A stretch of 64,000 nucleotides of DNA from Oegoconia quadripuncta (taxonomy: Eukaryota; Arthropoda; Insecta; Lepidoptera; Autostichidae), in contig OX438750.1 of the NCBI GenBank assembly GCA_949316235.1, positions 15,254,865 to 15,318,864 of the forward strand. The letters are read 5' to 3'. The translations under genes and the position numbers were made by a program. The notes beneath the pieces are model-generated. The model saw only the letters and a list, made by a program, of their open reading frames with translations. It did no database searches and had not been told where the DNA came from. The first letter of the stretch is position 1; the number at the start of each line of letters is the position of its first letter. Below, one piece after another: positions 10,901 to 25,900 of this stretch.

Positions 10901-13900
10901 GAAAACTTAAACATTAAAATACTTGAAATCAAATCAGTTATTAGCTAGTCCTGTCAATAAATCAAATATTAGGCAATTAGTGGGCTTTGTGGTCAGTGGT
11001 AGGTACCTATGGGTTCATGCAACCATTGCTGAGAAGCAAAATGCCAAAAAAAGGCTTTACATTTGCTCCTTTGATAATAAGTTATTGCAGTAGAATCTAT
11101 GCACTTATCGATATGAAAATGTGACAATGACAATTACTTTATTGTTCGATGCCGAATAAAGTCACGGCATAGTTTAGCGAATTACGAGCTGAAGTGACTG
11201 AAAATGGGCAAGGCATATACTTAGTTCGGGTCCTTAAAGTTCTGGAGTGAAGACCACGATCTAATGAAGATCGCGGGAAGTCGCTGGATGAAGGTCATTT
11301 CCAACCGGCTGCTCTGGAAATGGGGAAGGCTTATGTTCAATGCAAAAAACGCTCCGAACTATTCACATGCCATCGCTACCGCCGCGCCGTGGTGGTAACC
11401 TCCACCACAGAATTAATATAGTACTGCCTCCGCATACTTATTGCGTTATTCTTATGTTTAGGCCACACAGGAAGCGTTGCCATTCGCGAGAGAGATATAT
11501 ATAGAGAATTGGGTTATACACTGTGGACGCAAAGTCAAAGAGAATTTTAATTTTCTCCCTGTGTCACGGGGAACAACGTTCTGTGCTTGAGCTACCAAGC
11601 TTATTGAGGCAGGTAACTTAATTATTTAATGTTGTAGATGAATACAGTGAGGGGCTCCGCAATGGCGGTGAGCGTGCGTGGAGAGCCCACGAGGCAGGTG
11701 CGCTTGCGTCTGCGCGTCAGGTCCAGACGGAGACTGGCTGCCAATTGGGATCACAGGTCAGATGATAAAATACACATCCGCCACTGATGGCGGTCTTTTT
11801 TACTCAACCGCTTCCATCCATCCATATCCAAATAAGTACCAGGATCTACAGGAAGGTTACGTGTTGGGGTTGAGACGATGGGACCCTAGGGCCCTGAGAC
11901 AAAACGTCTGTTCCAAGACCTGTCGGAGCGTCTCATCGAGGCTTCTGGTGATCGCAGAGCGGGCGCCTCTGTTGGGCACTATGCCGCCTCGAGGAGATGC
12001 GCTAGACGCAATTTTTTATCTGTAGATGTTTGTGTTTGTAAATGTTTGTCAAAATATAAATAAATAAATATACAATTATTTATTATATACGGCGTAAATT
12101 TAACTACTTTTTTAAGCCTTAAACCAAGTATAAGTATTGCATTTAATGAAACCTAAAAATTGTTGGGTTGGATTTTTTTTATATAACAACTTAGTTACTA
12201 CCGTGTGACGTGTGAAAAAAAAACTTGTACGTTTTTTAAGTGCTTTTCTGTTTTTACAATTGCTGGGTTTAATGAAAGTCCTCAAGTATCACGATACATG
12301 GTTCAAGGCTGAGCTATAGTAACTGCATAATAAGAAACTGCAATTGACCACCATAGCAAAACTTATGCCATAATTTCTATATATTTCAAGTTGGTGGGTT
12401 TTATTTGGTTGCCGTAAAGATGTGGTATCTGGCCACCTGACAAAACAAAAGACTACCTCCTGCCAACAACTGTTCTAACACCTTTAACAAAAAATGGTTG
12501 ATTTGGGGCATTTTGGGAATTCGTGTTAAATCAAATCAAATCAAAATATTTTATTTCATAGGATAAAATTATCACTTGAAAACGGCACTATTAATATTAA
12601 TATTACATTTAAATTTTTAATTTACAGCTCATTCACAAAGCTGACTTCCCAGAGAAGAACGAGCAAGAAACTCTAGGGTTGTTCTTTTAAACAGATTTTG
12701 TGTTGCGATTTGATAATTATATGAATAATAAGACAGCTATGTCCATGCTTGCTTATCATTCAAATAGACAGTGATTTTATAAATAGCCTTTTGTTAATAA
12801 TTTCTGTTTTATGATTGCTTTAAATTTATTTAAAGGCAAATTTTGAATGTCTTCTGGAACCTTATTATAAAAGCGTGTAGTTTGAAGGATTTACTAACTT
12901 TGTGAAGTCGGCTAACATAAACAGATAACTGGTTCTTATTCCTTGTATTAACATTGAGCCTATCACTATTTTTGCGAATAAGGTTATTTTTTTTTTTGCA
13001 TATAACACATTCTCATAAATGTATGACCAAAATAAAAACCAAAAATCCCCTAAATGCGCTCAATTCTGGCAAACCAAACCATTTCTTCGTGTGGGGATCT
13101 TCTTCTCGACGAGTAGGTCTCGGATGACCCAAGCCCCCGGTCATCACCGGAAGACTCTTTTTTTCTAGATTTTGGGAGCTTGAGTCACAAATGACGGAAA
13201 TGCCTGAAACTTAATACCGAACTCTCCTAAGCAGCCGGCGACTTTGGATTTGTCTCGTGGCCCGATGGACGCATATTATTTTTTGACTTTTGACCCGAAT
13301 TCTCAAAATGCCCCAACTTCGATAAACCATTTTTTTTTCTTTTTAGCACGCTACAATTCATAATGAAAATCGGAGACCCTCACTCTATATCGGTCAACAT
13401 ATCCATGTCAACCTTTCTATTAGCACATTAAATCACTGCCGCTTTGCAATATCTCAATAAAAAGCCGTCAGCACCAAACACCGTTAGGCATAGCTCTCAC
13501 GACCCATAACTCGGTCTGTCCGTCCATCATATGAACACGTTGATAAATTTATGATGCAATCCTTGTAAGGCACAAGGTTGGGCGTAGATAGATAGGTCGT
13601 GATTGTTGGGTTTTTATATGACTGCGATCAGTGGCTTGTCTATGGTTTCAAAATAGGGCAAACCTGACAATGTGCTTGTCGTTTTTACAAAACTAATGAA
13701 ATTAGTTTTAAGTCATATATTTCCATTAATTTAATATTCCTGATCGAGGACTTAGTAAGGCAAGCCAGGCCTTTGGACTTATATGAAGGTACCGCCACTG
13801 AGTCCGATAGTAATGTTATGCCTGTAGCTGTAGCTGTGACTTCAAAAATCTGTGTCCTCGGAAAGTACCAAAATATGTATTCACTATACTTTTATCCGAC

Positions 13901-16900
13901 TAAGGCGACGTCAGGAAGAGGACAATGTCTTTCATGTGTGGGTAAGTATGTATGTCTATGTATCTACCCGGGGAGTGTTAGAGGTTATGCCTCAAAAAAC
14001 CAATATGGCGGACGTCACACGTCATTGTTACTGGAGTCGGGTTTTTATTTTTTATTATAATACCTACCTACTCCGTGCATAGTTGTTCCACAGTTCTTAT
14101 ACAAATCCTAAGAAAATTCTATAATATCTTTTTACAATATTTCATAAATTACAATATAGGGTTTAATATAGACCATATTTACGTGCAGTTTTGAACTTTG
14201 TAGAGTCAGAAGCAGAAATTACTTCTGTAAAACCAGGAAGACAGGTTCAAGGTCATTTATTGAATGTCACCAAATTACAAAATATATAATGAGAAATGAA
14301 ATATCACCGATTTATAAAATTTCGTAATGAGAGTAACCCGCAAGAAGTCGTTCTCTCAGAAAATTTAAAAAATATTACAAGCCGTTGAAACCTTTACTTT
14401 TAAGCCTCATCGAAGAAGTTTAGTGGAACCCATTATTCCTTTTGTTGATATACAAGGTGTGATTTTTTAAAATACGACTTTTTGATCACTGATCATTGAT
14501 TTCAAGATCGCGGGTTATAGTGAAAAAGCGAGCTTCAAAACTAAATTTATGAAAGGTATATTTAAATTGGTTCAGTTAGGAATCGGACCCAAGGAGCTTT
14601 ATCATATCCATCAGCTAGGACTACGATTGTTTCAATAAGAAATGATAATCAGGTCCACTTTTCCCAATATAAACATCCCACGAAATACCCTAGCAACATT
14701 GTTACGTAGCGCCGGCTTTTAATTGTATAGGATCATGGATCAATACAGGAACCTCGTCGCATTCCGTCTTATAAACTGTCTTGTCTGCATTGGCGGGTAG
14801 CAATTATTAAACATTACACTGGGGTAATTTGGATTCTCTATAGGTTTTACTGCTAGTCTAGTAAAAACTTAACACCTGCAACTTTTTATAATGTATTTAG
14901 AAGCGATTCTGCTAGCTAAACCAATCATTTTAGTGTACGCTTTAAGATTATGATCTCGGATCGTTAAACACTGTAAATTAGTCCGGGTTTTAGTGTCACC
15001 GCTTTTACAGTACTGTGCGTTTGCGTACACTCAATCTAAAGCAGATGTAAATTTTTGAACAGTAGTCTTACGATAGATATTTATGAATATAACAAAGAAC
15101 GAACACTATAATTTAGAAAATATGCAACTTTACTGCAGAAGTTGAATTTCAAAATAGGTAATTTAAAAAAAAATTATACCAGCGAAGTGATCGCAGGTTG
15201 ATATGGCTCGTTGTATCACATTTTTTTTTCATTTTTAATAATCCTTTTGCCAATGCATTTCAAGTCTAATATTCAATAGATTGATTTTAGATGTTGAATT
15301 TCAAAATTTCTTATTTAAAAACTCGATACCACCAAAGTTATCACAGTTATATTTATATTATTTATTTTTAATATAAATCATTTTTTTGCCAATTTATATC
15401 GGCATCATTAGGCAGTACTAATAAACTGCTGAAGAGTCGAGTGTAAATAGAATAAAGAGTCATCTTAAGGCAAACTTCATTCCGTCGGCTTTTTTTATCA
15501 TCTGCCCATAGTCGTGGATTAAAGGAATTACGCTCAACAACACCGCTTATAAAATACTATCCCAACAGCATTTTTATTGGCGACGACATGCGAATAGTTA
15601 AATACATACCCGTAGTTTGCTTTGACGCCATAATTTATAAAGATCAATAACGAATAATCGAGATGTAGGTAAGTAGGAACCTATATATTTAGTTGAGATT
15701 ACGAGCGGGTGATTTTTAGCAGTGAGAGAGTAGTTGAGTACAGTGGTGAAGGTGTGTTATTAACTATTTAAGTGTTTATCGCAGGGTAAATACGTTTAAA
15801 CCTCGGAAAAACGCATGACCGCGATTTTCTTGAAACGGTGAATAAAATGTTGTACATGTAGTAACAATTCCTAAAAATTAAGAATTTGTAAGAAACGCAA
15901 GTATTGTATGGATATTTCTTTTAATTCAAAACATTTAGGGACATTAGCATTACAAAATATTAGTTCTCATTTTTATTTCTTAAGCAATGCAGCTCGACGA
16001 CATTTTCAGCTAAAAACGCATGCATGCCTAACTATAACATGCTTAGGTTTTTTCCATCAATATATTAACTGTAACAAAAGTCTACCTAATTAAATATCAC
16101 TTAGTATTTATTGTTATTAAGATACAAATTAATAATAGGGTTTTATAAAAAAATTTAGACTAAGCTATCGTTTTTTTTAGGCTTAGTTATTCAAAATTAC
16201 TCGTACATTTCTAAATGCCTCTGTAAGATAGCAACTATATACCTAAGTCGATTCTGAATTATGTCTAGCAAAGCTTTTTTACCGTATATTTTCCCTGGGC
16301 TATATATTAACCTTCACGGTGAACTGATCAACATGGGGCTTCGTGACACAGATCCTGTCTCATTGCTAAAGAAACACCTCTGTAGTCTACACAAACTAAC
16401 CCACTACCTCCCATCTCACTGACCGTCTCGGTTTTTTGCTGCGCCTAGTATTTGCTCGGGGCTCTTTCGACTATTTACAAATATTCATTCTACATCCTTG
16501 GTCCGTTACGCAGTACTCCCTTTTAAGGTACGCTTTTACAATCGAATTGACGTCTACACTCAGCAGTTTACACTAGAAGTGTTCTCAGATGTTTTGCTCT
16601 ATGAAAGCCGGGCTTCCGGTGCCATACGTGTGAGTGTCTACTGAAACTGGCGAAATTCGCTTCAGTCCCCACGAGCTCGCCCTGTATGTGTACGAATTTC
16701 CTCCAGCATTCTCTCGCGTGATCTTCGTATAGAGGACAGTCCGACAGCGCATGTTTTCATGTCCTCTACAGTTTTTCCGTGAAAGTAATAGTAGGGTGAA
16801 TCCACCAGAGTCATAGCGTACAACCTCTTCTTAAATCTGCCAAGTCCGGCGAGCAACTGCGATGTCGTGATTGGGGTGCACCCAGTAAAAGGCGCCTAGC

Positions 16901-19900
16901 ATCGACACGTCGAGGAAGAAGAGGCAGAGCTCTTCACCCCTCTCCTCCATCTCTCATCTGACTAGCACTCCGCAATTGGGACTCTTTTATACTACATAGA
17001 CTTCCGTAGGAGCTGTACCCCGTTGCTCTGCACCAACTGTGTGAATGCCTCCGCTGATGCATAAACGTAGTATCCACCTGGGTAGTCATGCTCTGCACTC
17101 AGACGAGACAAAGTCAATCAAATGAAGGACACAGTTGCAATTCCTCGAAGCAGCAAACCTCAGCAGTAACCTGTACCCTAGTGGCGATCACAATAATCGG
17201 TAATGGCTGCACTGATACAGTCTGCTGTCAACACGGGACTCGTGACTGGGGAATGTGCAGGTTCTGCTTTGTTGCTGAAGATGTAACTGCATTTATAAGT
17301 AGGTATAGCTTTATTGCTCACCAAAATCGTACAAATCTTCATTATCAAATACAACCATAACATTAGTATGGTGTTTCTATAAAACACCGTAATCTCTGAT
17401 CATAATACCCTCTAATGATATTCTCACCCTAAAAAACTTGATGCATTTTTTTTGTTGTTGACCAAAAGTCTTGATAGATGGCGCTGATTCAAAGTCAAGT
17501 GTCAAATCAAACATTAATCCGTTTGTTTACTATTTTATAATCTGCTGTTTAATTCCATGGAAACGTGAATTTAGTACAACGGCATGTTGTCATATCGTTT
17601 CTTTTTTTAATCATCTCCTGAAAACCTCTTATTATAATCGATTATTAGACGGTCCCTCATACGTCAAAACTTAAAGGTGGCTAATATATGAACACGGATG
17701 GCACAAGACCTGAATAGATGTTTGTTGGAAAAACATTATCCAAGCAGCTTGCTAGCTGAAACCTAGATAGCTAATATTTTTCGAGTTATTGGGTAAAATG
17801 TGATGAACGAATGTAGTTTGGCCCAAAAGGTAGTAACGTCGATATGGCTCTTTGGCTTGCCTCAAAAAGGTCTTTCTCTGTTCAAGAAACTTCAGAGGCA
17901 TCTTGTTAATCTTTGACGATAACATAGGTTTTTTATCGAGTGTATCAATCATAGAGTCCTCAACATTGGAGCAGCGGCACCTATTTGCTTTTTGTACGTG
18001 TAATTATAATGGATGCCATCACATAGTACGAGCCTCTTGGTGATAATGATAACCCAACCAATTAGCTAATTGGATTGGACAGGGTGCAATTCTCATGTTT
18101 ATTTTATATCTTTTATTCGAAGATATAAAACATTGAAGTTTTTAAAGCCGGATAATTTTTATTGAAGGATATGCGACGACGACGACCTGTTTGGTGTAGT
18201 GGTCAGATACCCTAACTGCTATTAAGAGGTCGCCCATTTGTAACATGTTTTAATTTATAATATGTAGTTTTTTACAAAAAAAATGTATTTGTTTAGTCTA
18301 TCAACCATCCAGTACCCATAATACAAGCCTAGTTGCTTAGTGTGGTACTAGGTGGCGCTGTGTGTATGTCCAAGGATATTTATTAATATTTGCCATTGTC
18401 GCCATATTAGGATAGTTGGGCTAATAAGACCAGCATTTATGACAGATGTCAACATCTTTCACAGAACAATATAAAACCAAAAGAGTCTCCGTGGATGATT
18501 TCAGATAAAACACAATTATGTTTGTCGAAATATTATTATTATTATTAAGAGCCCATAGTGTCCCACTGCTGAGCAAAGGCCTCCCTCATCTGTTTCCAGT
18601 CGTTTTTGTTCTTGGCGAGCGCAAACCATCCCTTATTAAAACTGTCAAGCTCGTCTCTCCACCGTTTTGTCGGTCTGCCACGTTTGCGTCTGGCGGTTGT
18701 AGGAGTCCAAATAGTGGACGCATTTGCCCACAACTCGCTCGGCATGCGGCCGACGTGACCCGCCCAGTCCCACTTCAACGTTGCCGCTTTTTTCCCTACG
18801 TCAGAGATCCGAGTCCGTGAGCGTAGTGTAGCATTTCTGACGCGGTCAATCAGTTTGTCGAAAAATATTTTTTTTTATATCTATAATCTTACATCAAACA
18901 TGGCGTGTTAGTGCCCACGCTGATGTATGGGAGAGAGATGGTTATGGCAGAAGAAAAATCAAATGAAATGAAAGCAAAATCAACGCAGTAGAAATGCGTT
19001 CACTGCATAGAATGTGTGGAGTGACTGAATTATAACTAAGCTCGACAAAGAAGGACGCAATCAAGTGACTGACGTAGTCACAAAAGATCAAGATGCGGTA
19101 AATAATAACCGACGAGAGTATAATGAAGCATTTGATGAGAGTGGAAGAAGCAAAAGGAAATATGTATCAAGATTGTTGCAAGTGGAAATCAATAGTCTCT
19201 ACCTACCCTAACGAGAAACAGGCATGAGCATGTGTGTGTATGTGCTGTAACATGTGTATCAGTGACAAGGCTGTGCTGCACATATTGGGTCTTTACCTAT
19301 GAAATTGGAGTTTTTTTCTTCGTTAATCATATGTACCAATTCCTGCGATTTTCAAAGCTATATCTAAATTTGTTTTTTTATTTGGAAAATGGAATATTAT
19401 TTCAAGGTTTCACTTGAAATATATTTCAATTTCTGGGCTAAATCACATAATAAAAAAAAATTGAACAGAGCTCTTTTCATGTGCTTCCCATAATCATTGC
19501 TTAGATTCGCTGAAACTTTTATAAAGCGGTTTCTTTTAAAAATTAACGCTACATACTTAACTTAATGTTATCCGATAATACACACAAAGTTTAACTAAAT
19601 TTGGATTTGCCGTTCCCCAAAAAAAAATCAAAAATGTTTGTATGGAGAAAACAGTCTTAATGAAATTATTCATATAAAACGCCAACTTCTGTTTATTCAA
19701 TCTTTTATAACGGATCACATAGTTTATAATAAAAAGGTCGATCGGAGACCGCTCTCCGATCTCCGATCGCGATCCGACCGCGAATGAATTTCTATTTCTT
19801 ATTTAAATCATATTTCTTTCGTCTACCATGGCCAGCAACACACCACACGATCCCAAGCGTTCTCCTTGGACCGTCGCCACAGTACCTACATCAAAACAAA

Positions 19901-22900
19901 CAACACTACGGTAATGTGAAAATTGACCCTTGATCTGAAATAAATAATATTTGTATTGTATTGTAATAATATATCACACGTATACAAGGTGCGTTGAAAA
20001 TAACCCCTCAGTAGGTACTCAAAGTAAACTACTTTTTCAACACCACCCAGGTATCTCACTGAGATGAACTGATCTTACCATTAAAGTAATTCAATAGGAT
20101 TATAGCTATTTACCACAGCACAACCGTAAGCAGTAACTAAATTTCATACACACCCAATCTGCGTCATACAGACTTAATCTGCTTGGAGGTGCTTATTATT
20201 ACATTGATAATTTCATAATTATTTTTATATTTTTATTTTTGTCAGTAAAATACGCTACGCTATCCTTCTTATCTAAATTGTAAATACCAAGTGTCAAATT
20301 CGACCAATAGTAAGGCTTAAATATAAAATTCGACGAAAGTGTCAGAGATAGTAATGAAGTTCTTTACTATTGAAGTTCAAAAATAAGATTGAAGGTCGTC
20401 AAAGTAGATAGACTAGTACTTCGTATAGGTAATTTCATGTTGTCACAATTTCAAATAAGTTGGATACATAATATTACTAAAATCAATGGGGATATACGTA
20501 GGCTAATGTGTTCTGTATCTTTTTAATATAACGTCTGTTGTAAGGCTGTTCATCCCTACTCAATATTACTCATTATTTATTTAACTGTACCCTGCAGACT
20601 ATACTTACAATAGTAACACATAATCACAATGTAGTACTCATGCATATACTCTGCCAGCGTGATGCATTACTACAACGGCCGGCAAAAGAGGCATCATCAA
20701 TGCCTGGCTGCGGCCAAGGCTTGTACAGTACTTTTCTCAAATAATCGGAATTTCAAACGATTACGTACGTACGTATTATGTTCATTAATATAACAGCTTT
20801 CTCTATCTGCAAGCCAGTTCGAAATTTAATAAATTAAATAAAACCTGGGATAACTTACCTTCGTGGTTACTCTTTCGATGTAAAAAGAATAGTTCCATTT
20901 TTAAATTACACGTCAGAAGGAGTTCTCAAATTGTCATCTTAGATTAAGGTTAATAATCTAAGATTATCACAGTAATTATACGGCCGCTAAATACGACGAA
21001 TAAAACGACAGATAAGGATTTTCATACAACTTTGCCGGGTGCTGCTCGCATATGTACTGCATTTTCGATTTATCTCGAAGAATGTTATTGAAATAATGCT
21101 CAAATTTCCAAGCATGTTTGAGAAAATACTCTACCGTAGAACTAACAAACACGTAAATGAATATAGAATACACATCGTACAAAAATGTAGCTGTATCTCT
21201 AACTTTTCCAGGCAATCTTTGGGGTAAAGGATACGAGCCACCAACAAGATGGGAGGCTTGCACTAATCGCTGGGTATCCAACCCGCAACCTCCAATTTGT
21301 TAACCTTAAGAGGCGTTTACTTATACCATAGTGAATATTATCATGGCTCTATTTACATTAGTCTACACTTAATATCTACATCTATAACAGGCATCTAGAG
21401 GATGTCACAGTGAAAGCAGAAGAAGAAATCAACGATACAGTTGTTCTTGGCTGAAAGTAAATAAACTTTACCAATATAGTTGCGATAAATAAAATGAAAA
21501 CATCATTACCTTTTAGTGTTACGTAACGTATGGTGATATTTAATAATTATGTACCTATATGCTTCTTTAATTTTTTTACAATAGAATGTACGAATTCTGG
21601 CAGTGCAAAAGATTAAAGTTGTGCTACTTACTATAATTTAAACTTCATTATTTTCCAACGGCATTATACAATAGACCAAGTTACTAGATATAATAATATT
21701 ATAACTTTGATCATAAGAAGTGACATATTTAAAATCGATTCTTGTCTGTCTGCATTTTTTCTTTATATTCGTTTTATTTCATGTCTACATTTACACCCTC
21801 TCCCAACGGAATGTCACTAAATACTTTTTTTTATTAATAACAGGTGAGCGCTTGATCTCATATCTGATGTTAAATAAACATGTGGACACGCGCTCACCCG
21901 AATCCCCGTATTTATTTGATGGACTGGCTACCTTATCTCACACAGTTGGAACACAACAATTAACATTGCTTTTTTTTTTAAGTTCCAGTGAATAAGAGAG
22001 CCAGTGATAAAGGCGACAGGTCATATACCTGGAACCCCTCTAATCGGACAATCAAATCAAAAAAATATTTATTTCATAGGATAAAAATTATCACTTGAAA
22101 AGTCACATTTTTATCTTATTATTAAAGTTGTTGACATTATTGCTCATTCACAAAGCTGATTCCCCAGAGAGAAACTCAAGGGTTGCTCTTTTAAATAAGC
22201 TTGGGTTACAATTATATTATATTGTATAAATTGCCCATTAAATGACTTAGTGACTTTGTGTAAACGGCTGACATGAACAACAAGTTTATTTTTTCTTACA
22301 TACATTAAGTTTTCGTAAACATATTGCGATGCTAATGTTAATATATTGATTTCTCTGGGGCCCAGAGAAATCAATATTCGAACCGCTCGTTTCTGCAGAG
22401 CAAAGATACAATTTATGTCGGTGGCATTTCCCCAAAACAGAATGCAGTAGGTCATTATGCTATGGAAATAACTGAAATAAACCAGCCTCGCGACCAATAT
22501 CGATATCATACCATACATTATAATACGTTTTACTGGTTCAAATAACTACTAAGATCCAGTGCTTCACATTAGACCGCATTGTCACCTTCCAACTGTTGAG
22601 ATTGTAGTTAAACTCGTATCCAATCAATGCTAACAAAAACTTCATGTTTACCTGATAAATAATTAATGAATGAGACACAGCTCAATACTATCTGTCGGGA
22701 AAACGTGGGCATTACTAAGACGACAGTGCCAGCCCATATCAAGGTACTGAGGCAATAAGATAATGTCATCAGTGACCATGGAACCTGAGATGCTACTCAG
22801 TGAAGCGTAAACGTAGAGCATGCCCCTCACGCTATGCAGCTCGGCCCTCGCAAGCAATACAGACTAGTCTCCTGCTCTAATTCCATGATCAAGAGCTTAG

Positions 22901-25900
22901 TAAATAACGACTCACCGGATCCTTTCAGGCGTTGGTGATAATAGGTAATCAAAGTCACTCGCGGTTCTGGGTGTATTAAGTGGTGGTTTGATGGTTGGTA
23001 TATAGCAATATGAATGACCTTTTTCAATGTGCAAACCAAACCGGCGTTACCAGCACGTGTGCCACCAGGTTCCTTTTTGTGCAAACCAATTATTGTGATA
23101 GTCATTAGAAATCCGTTTAATTTATCGCTGGTGACGACTTATCTATAACTTTTAATAAGTAATATGACTCTCTATTTCAGCCCAATAGACCCTCAATCGA
23201 CGAAATACTGCATCGTGGCTTCTCACAAGAGGAACTACACATCGTTCTGCGCAGCGAGATATGAATTCAAGACGAATCGTTTCGACAATCAACCCAACGA
23301 GCTGGATCGATTGAATGAAGAGTTGGATCAGTTGGAGAGTGCGAAACTTCATTCAGGCGATGTTAACAATGCATTAGAAACAGAAGTCTTCAATATTTAT
23401 GATAGTAGAAGTGTTTACAGAAGAAAGAAGAGTGGTAAGTTGGAAACGGTTTTATATAATGTGCTAAGTAAGAAATAGTACATCATTATCATCAGTCTAT
23501 TCGAGTCCACTTCTGCGCACGTGCCGCTGAACCTGATCTTCATTTCTATTTCCAGTTACTGCTTGCAGCATATCGGCGCACCATCTATTAGGTGGTGCTA
23601 GACGTGGTCTCCATTCCAGAACTCAGTGTCTTATTTTCTGTCTTTCCTTTTTTTGTCGATTTTTCAAAGATTTGTCGTCGCGCTTATAAATGAGATCTCT
23701 GGTGACAAAAGCAGCTACCTCTGGCAGCGTAATAGCAATGCTATACAACGAGGTAATGCTGCCTGTCTTTTGCGCACCCTCCCACACGGTAAGGATCTCG
23801 AACACGTTTTCTACTTATCATAATCACGGAGATGACGTGTTCTAGTCTGTTTCCGTGCTTTTGTATTCAATTTTATTCTTTTTTTTTTTAATTTCTTGTA
23901 AATACCATTTTTCATGTGCATTAATATGTAACAACTTCGATTACAACAAAATAAATCTTCCTTATTTTGTAGTAAAAAATTCAACAAGGCGGGTTAAGGT
24001 CATAGCTCATTAGACCCACCCACCTTCAGAGGGTCTCATTACAAATTGGCGTCTGCTTGCAAGCACTTTTATGCAAATGACTTGATGGATTACGAAGTAC
24101 TGTTACTTTTTTAGTTCCTTTTTGTCCGACAGCCCCGAAAAGGAGGGTATGTTTTTCGAGTGCATGTATGTAGATTTCTATGTTACCTCCTGTAGCCTAA
24201 ACGGCTTGACCGATTTTGAAGTGCAAGGTGTGGTTCGATTCGTCTTGTTCCCTAAAGTATTGTAGGATACATTTTATAGTAAAAAATCTAATTTGGCGCC
24301 CGCAAAATACAAAATATGCTGTCGGATTTTTTGGTTTTTAAATATTTAAATAGTTAGTTAAAACTGCCGTCTGACGATCTTTTGATTTTTAAATAGTTAT
24401 ATTGTTATTTTTCCTTTGTTTCCACAGGTCGTAGCACCAAGGTTACACGAACGGAACCAATTATAGTTTGTGTCGGAGATAAGGCGCATCATATGTTTGA
24501 AAATTTAGACCGAAGCTTGGTAAGGCACCTTATTATTTTACTGATATCAGAAATTTTCTTTATTTCTTTACACTCAATATTAGCTTTTAGGCCCGTATTA
24601 AATTCTCAAGATTGAGAACAGTCTTGTGACCGGTCTCAAGTAAACGTGTTTATTAAGAAACCGAACTTGAGACCTAAAAAGCACGTGCATACTCAAGCAG
24701 TACTCGCTTGAGAGGTGCGCATATTTATAAACGAAACTCAAGACTATCATTCATTCGCCGCTGAGGCGAATACTTGAGAAGTGATCTCAGCTGAGTAGAC
24801 CTCAAGATTGGTTTATAAATTAACCCGGAACTTGAGATAGCGTCAACTGCTTAAGACGCATCTCGGTTGATACAGCCTCAAGACTTGTATTGAGATTGGT
24901 TTATTAATACAGGCCTTAGAGTACTTAATAGATACCATAGATTAGGTCATTTTTTTTTTTTTTATAAATATACTTCATTGAAAAGATGCCCTTTTCCACT
25001 AGAATCAACTTACATCTTACAGTACTTGCTATTGTAGTAGCTACGAAGCAGTTTCAAGGTTGAGATCGAATTTGAATTGACACTTGCGATACCGAAGCGC
25101 CTAAAAAGTCGTTAAACTAGTGCCTATGTTAAGGATTTCTTTTAATTTTCAGACTTATTACGTCAGTGTGTTTGGAATAGCCAGTGATAGAGGAGCTGGG
25201 TCCTTGTTAGCTACAGGCAGCGTCCCACCACGGACCTCCACTGCCAAACGGTTACGAGAGAATGTACCCTCTAAATGGGAAATTAGAGGCCGCTCCGTTT
25301 ATTACTTCAAGGTAGGTAATTTTGTGTTTGGCGACGAAGAGATAATATATTGGCATGGAAGGTACTTGACTTTCCTCGTGGTCAAAACCTGAGGTACAAT
25401 TTTACAAAACTAAGCTAACCATATTACTTTATTTTTTATTTGTAGTGGTAGACTCTTTAACTTTAACTTTAACCGCCTCCGTGGCTCAATGTAAACAACA
25501 TTGGGTTTACGTTTCGGAGGTCGCGGGTTCGATCCCCGGCGGGGTACATATTTAGTACTCGGTTTGGTTGGTGGTAGGGCATATTAAATGTCCGCCTGGC
25601 TAGCTACCACCATCTAATCTAAATCTGCCGCCAAAACAGCAATATTAATAGCATTGTTGTGTTCCGGTTGTCAGAGATAAGATAGCCAGTCCCCCAAATA
25701 AGATGGGGTTTCCGGGTCAGTAAGCTACCACCTTCGGCCTCATCTTCACTTAACATCAGGTGTGATTGAGGTCAAGTACTAACCCGTTGTGGATAAAAAA
25801 AAAGACTATCAAAATAAGTCCAAAAAGTTCCATATTAAACTTTAGACACACATCGAATGACATTTAAATTAAGAATAATCTTTGCACGCCGAGTGTGGGA

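Noticed and set aside
11678..12025. 115-codon open frame on plus overlapping nord exon 4
   Set aside because: It is in a different phase from exon 4 and from the neighbouring exons and shows no known domain; its start lies inside the exon.
18518..18820. 100-codon plus-strand frame
   Set aside because: Antisense shadow of the RTE-like LINE tail at 18535-18870.
22144..22518. Host gene of 124 codons
   Set aside because: Sequence pattern (FHSIMTYCILFWG...LQKRAVR) is that of a LINE ORF2 C-terminus.
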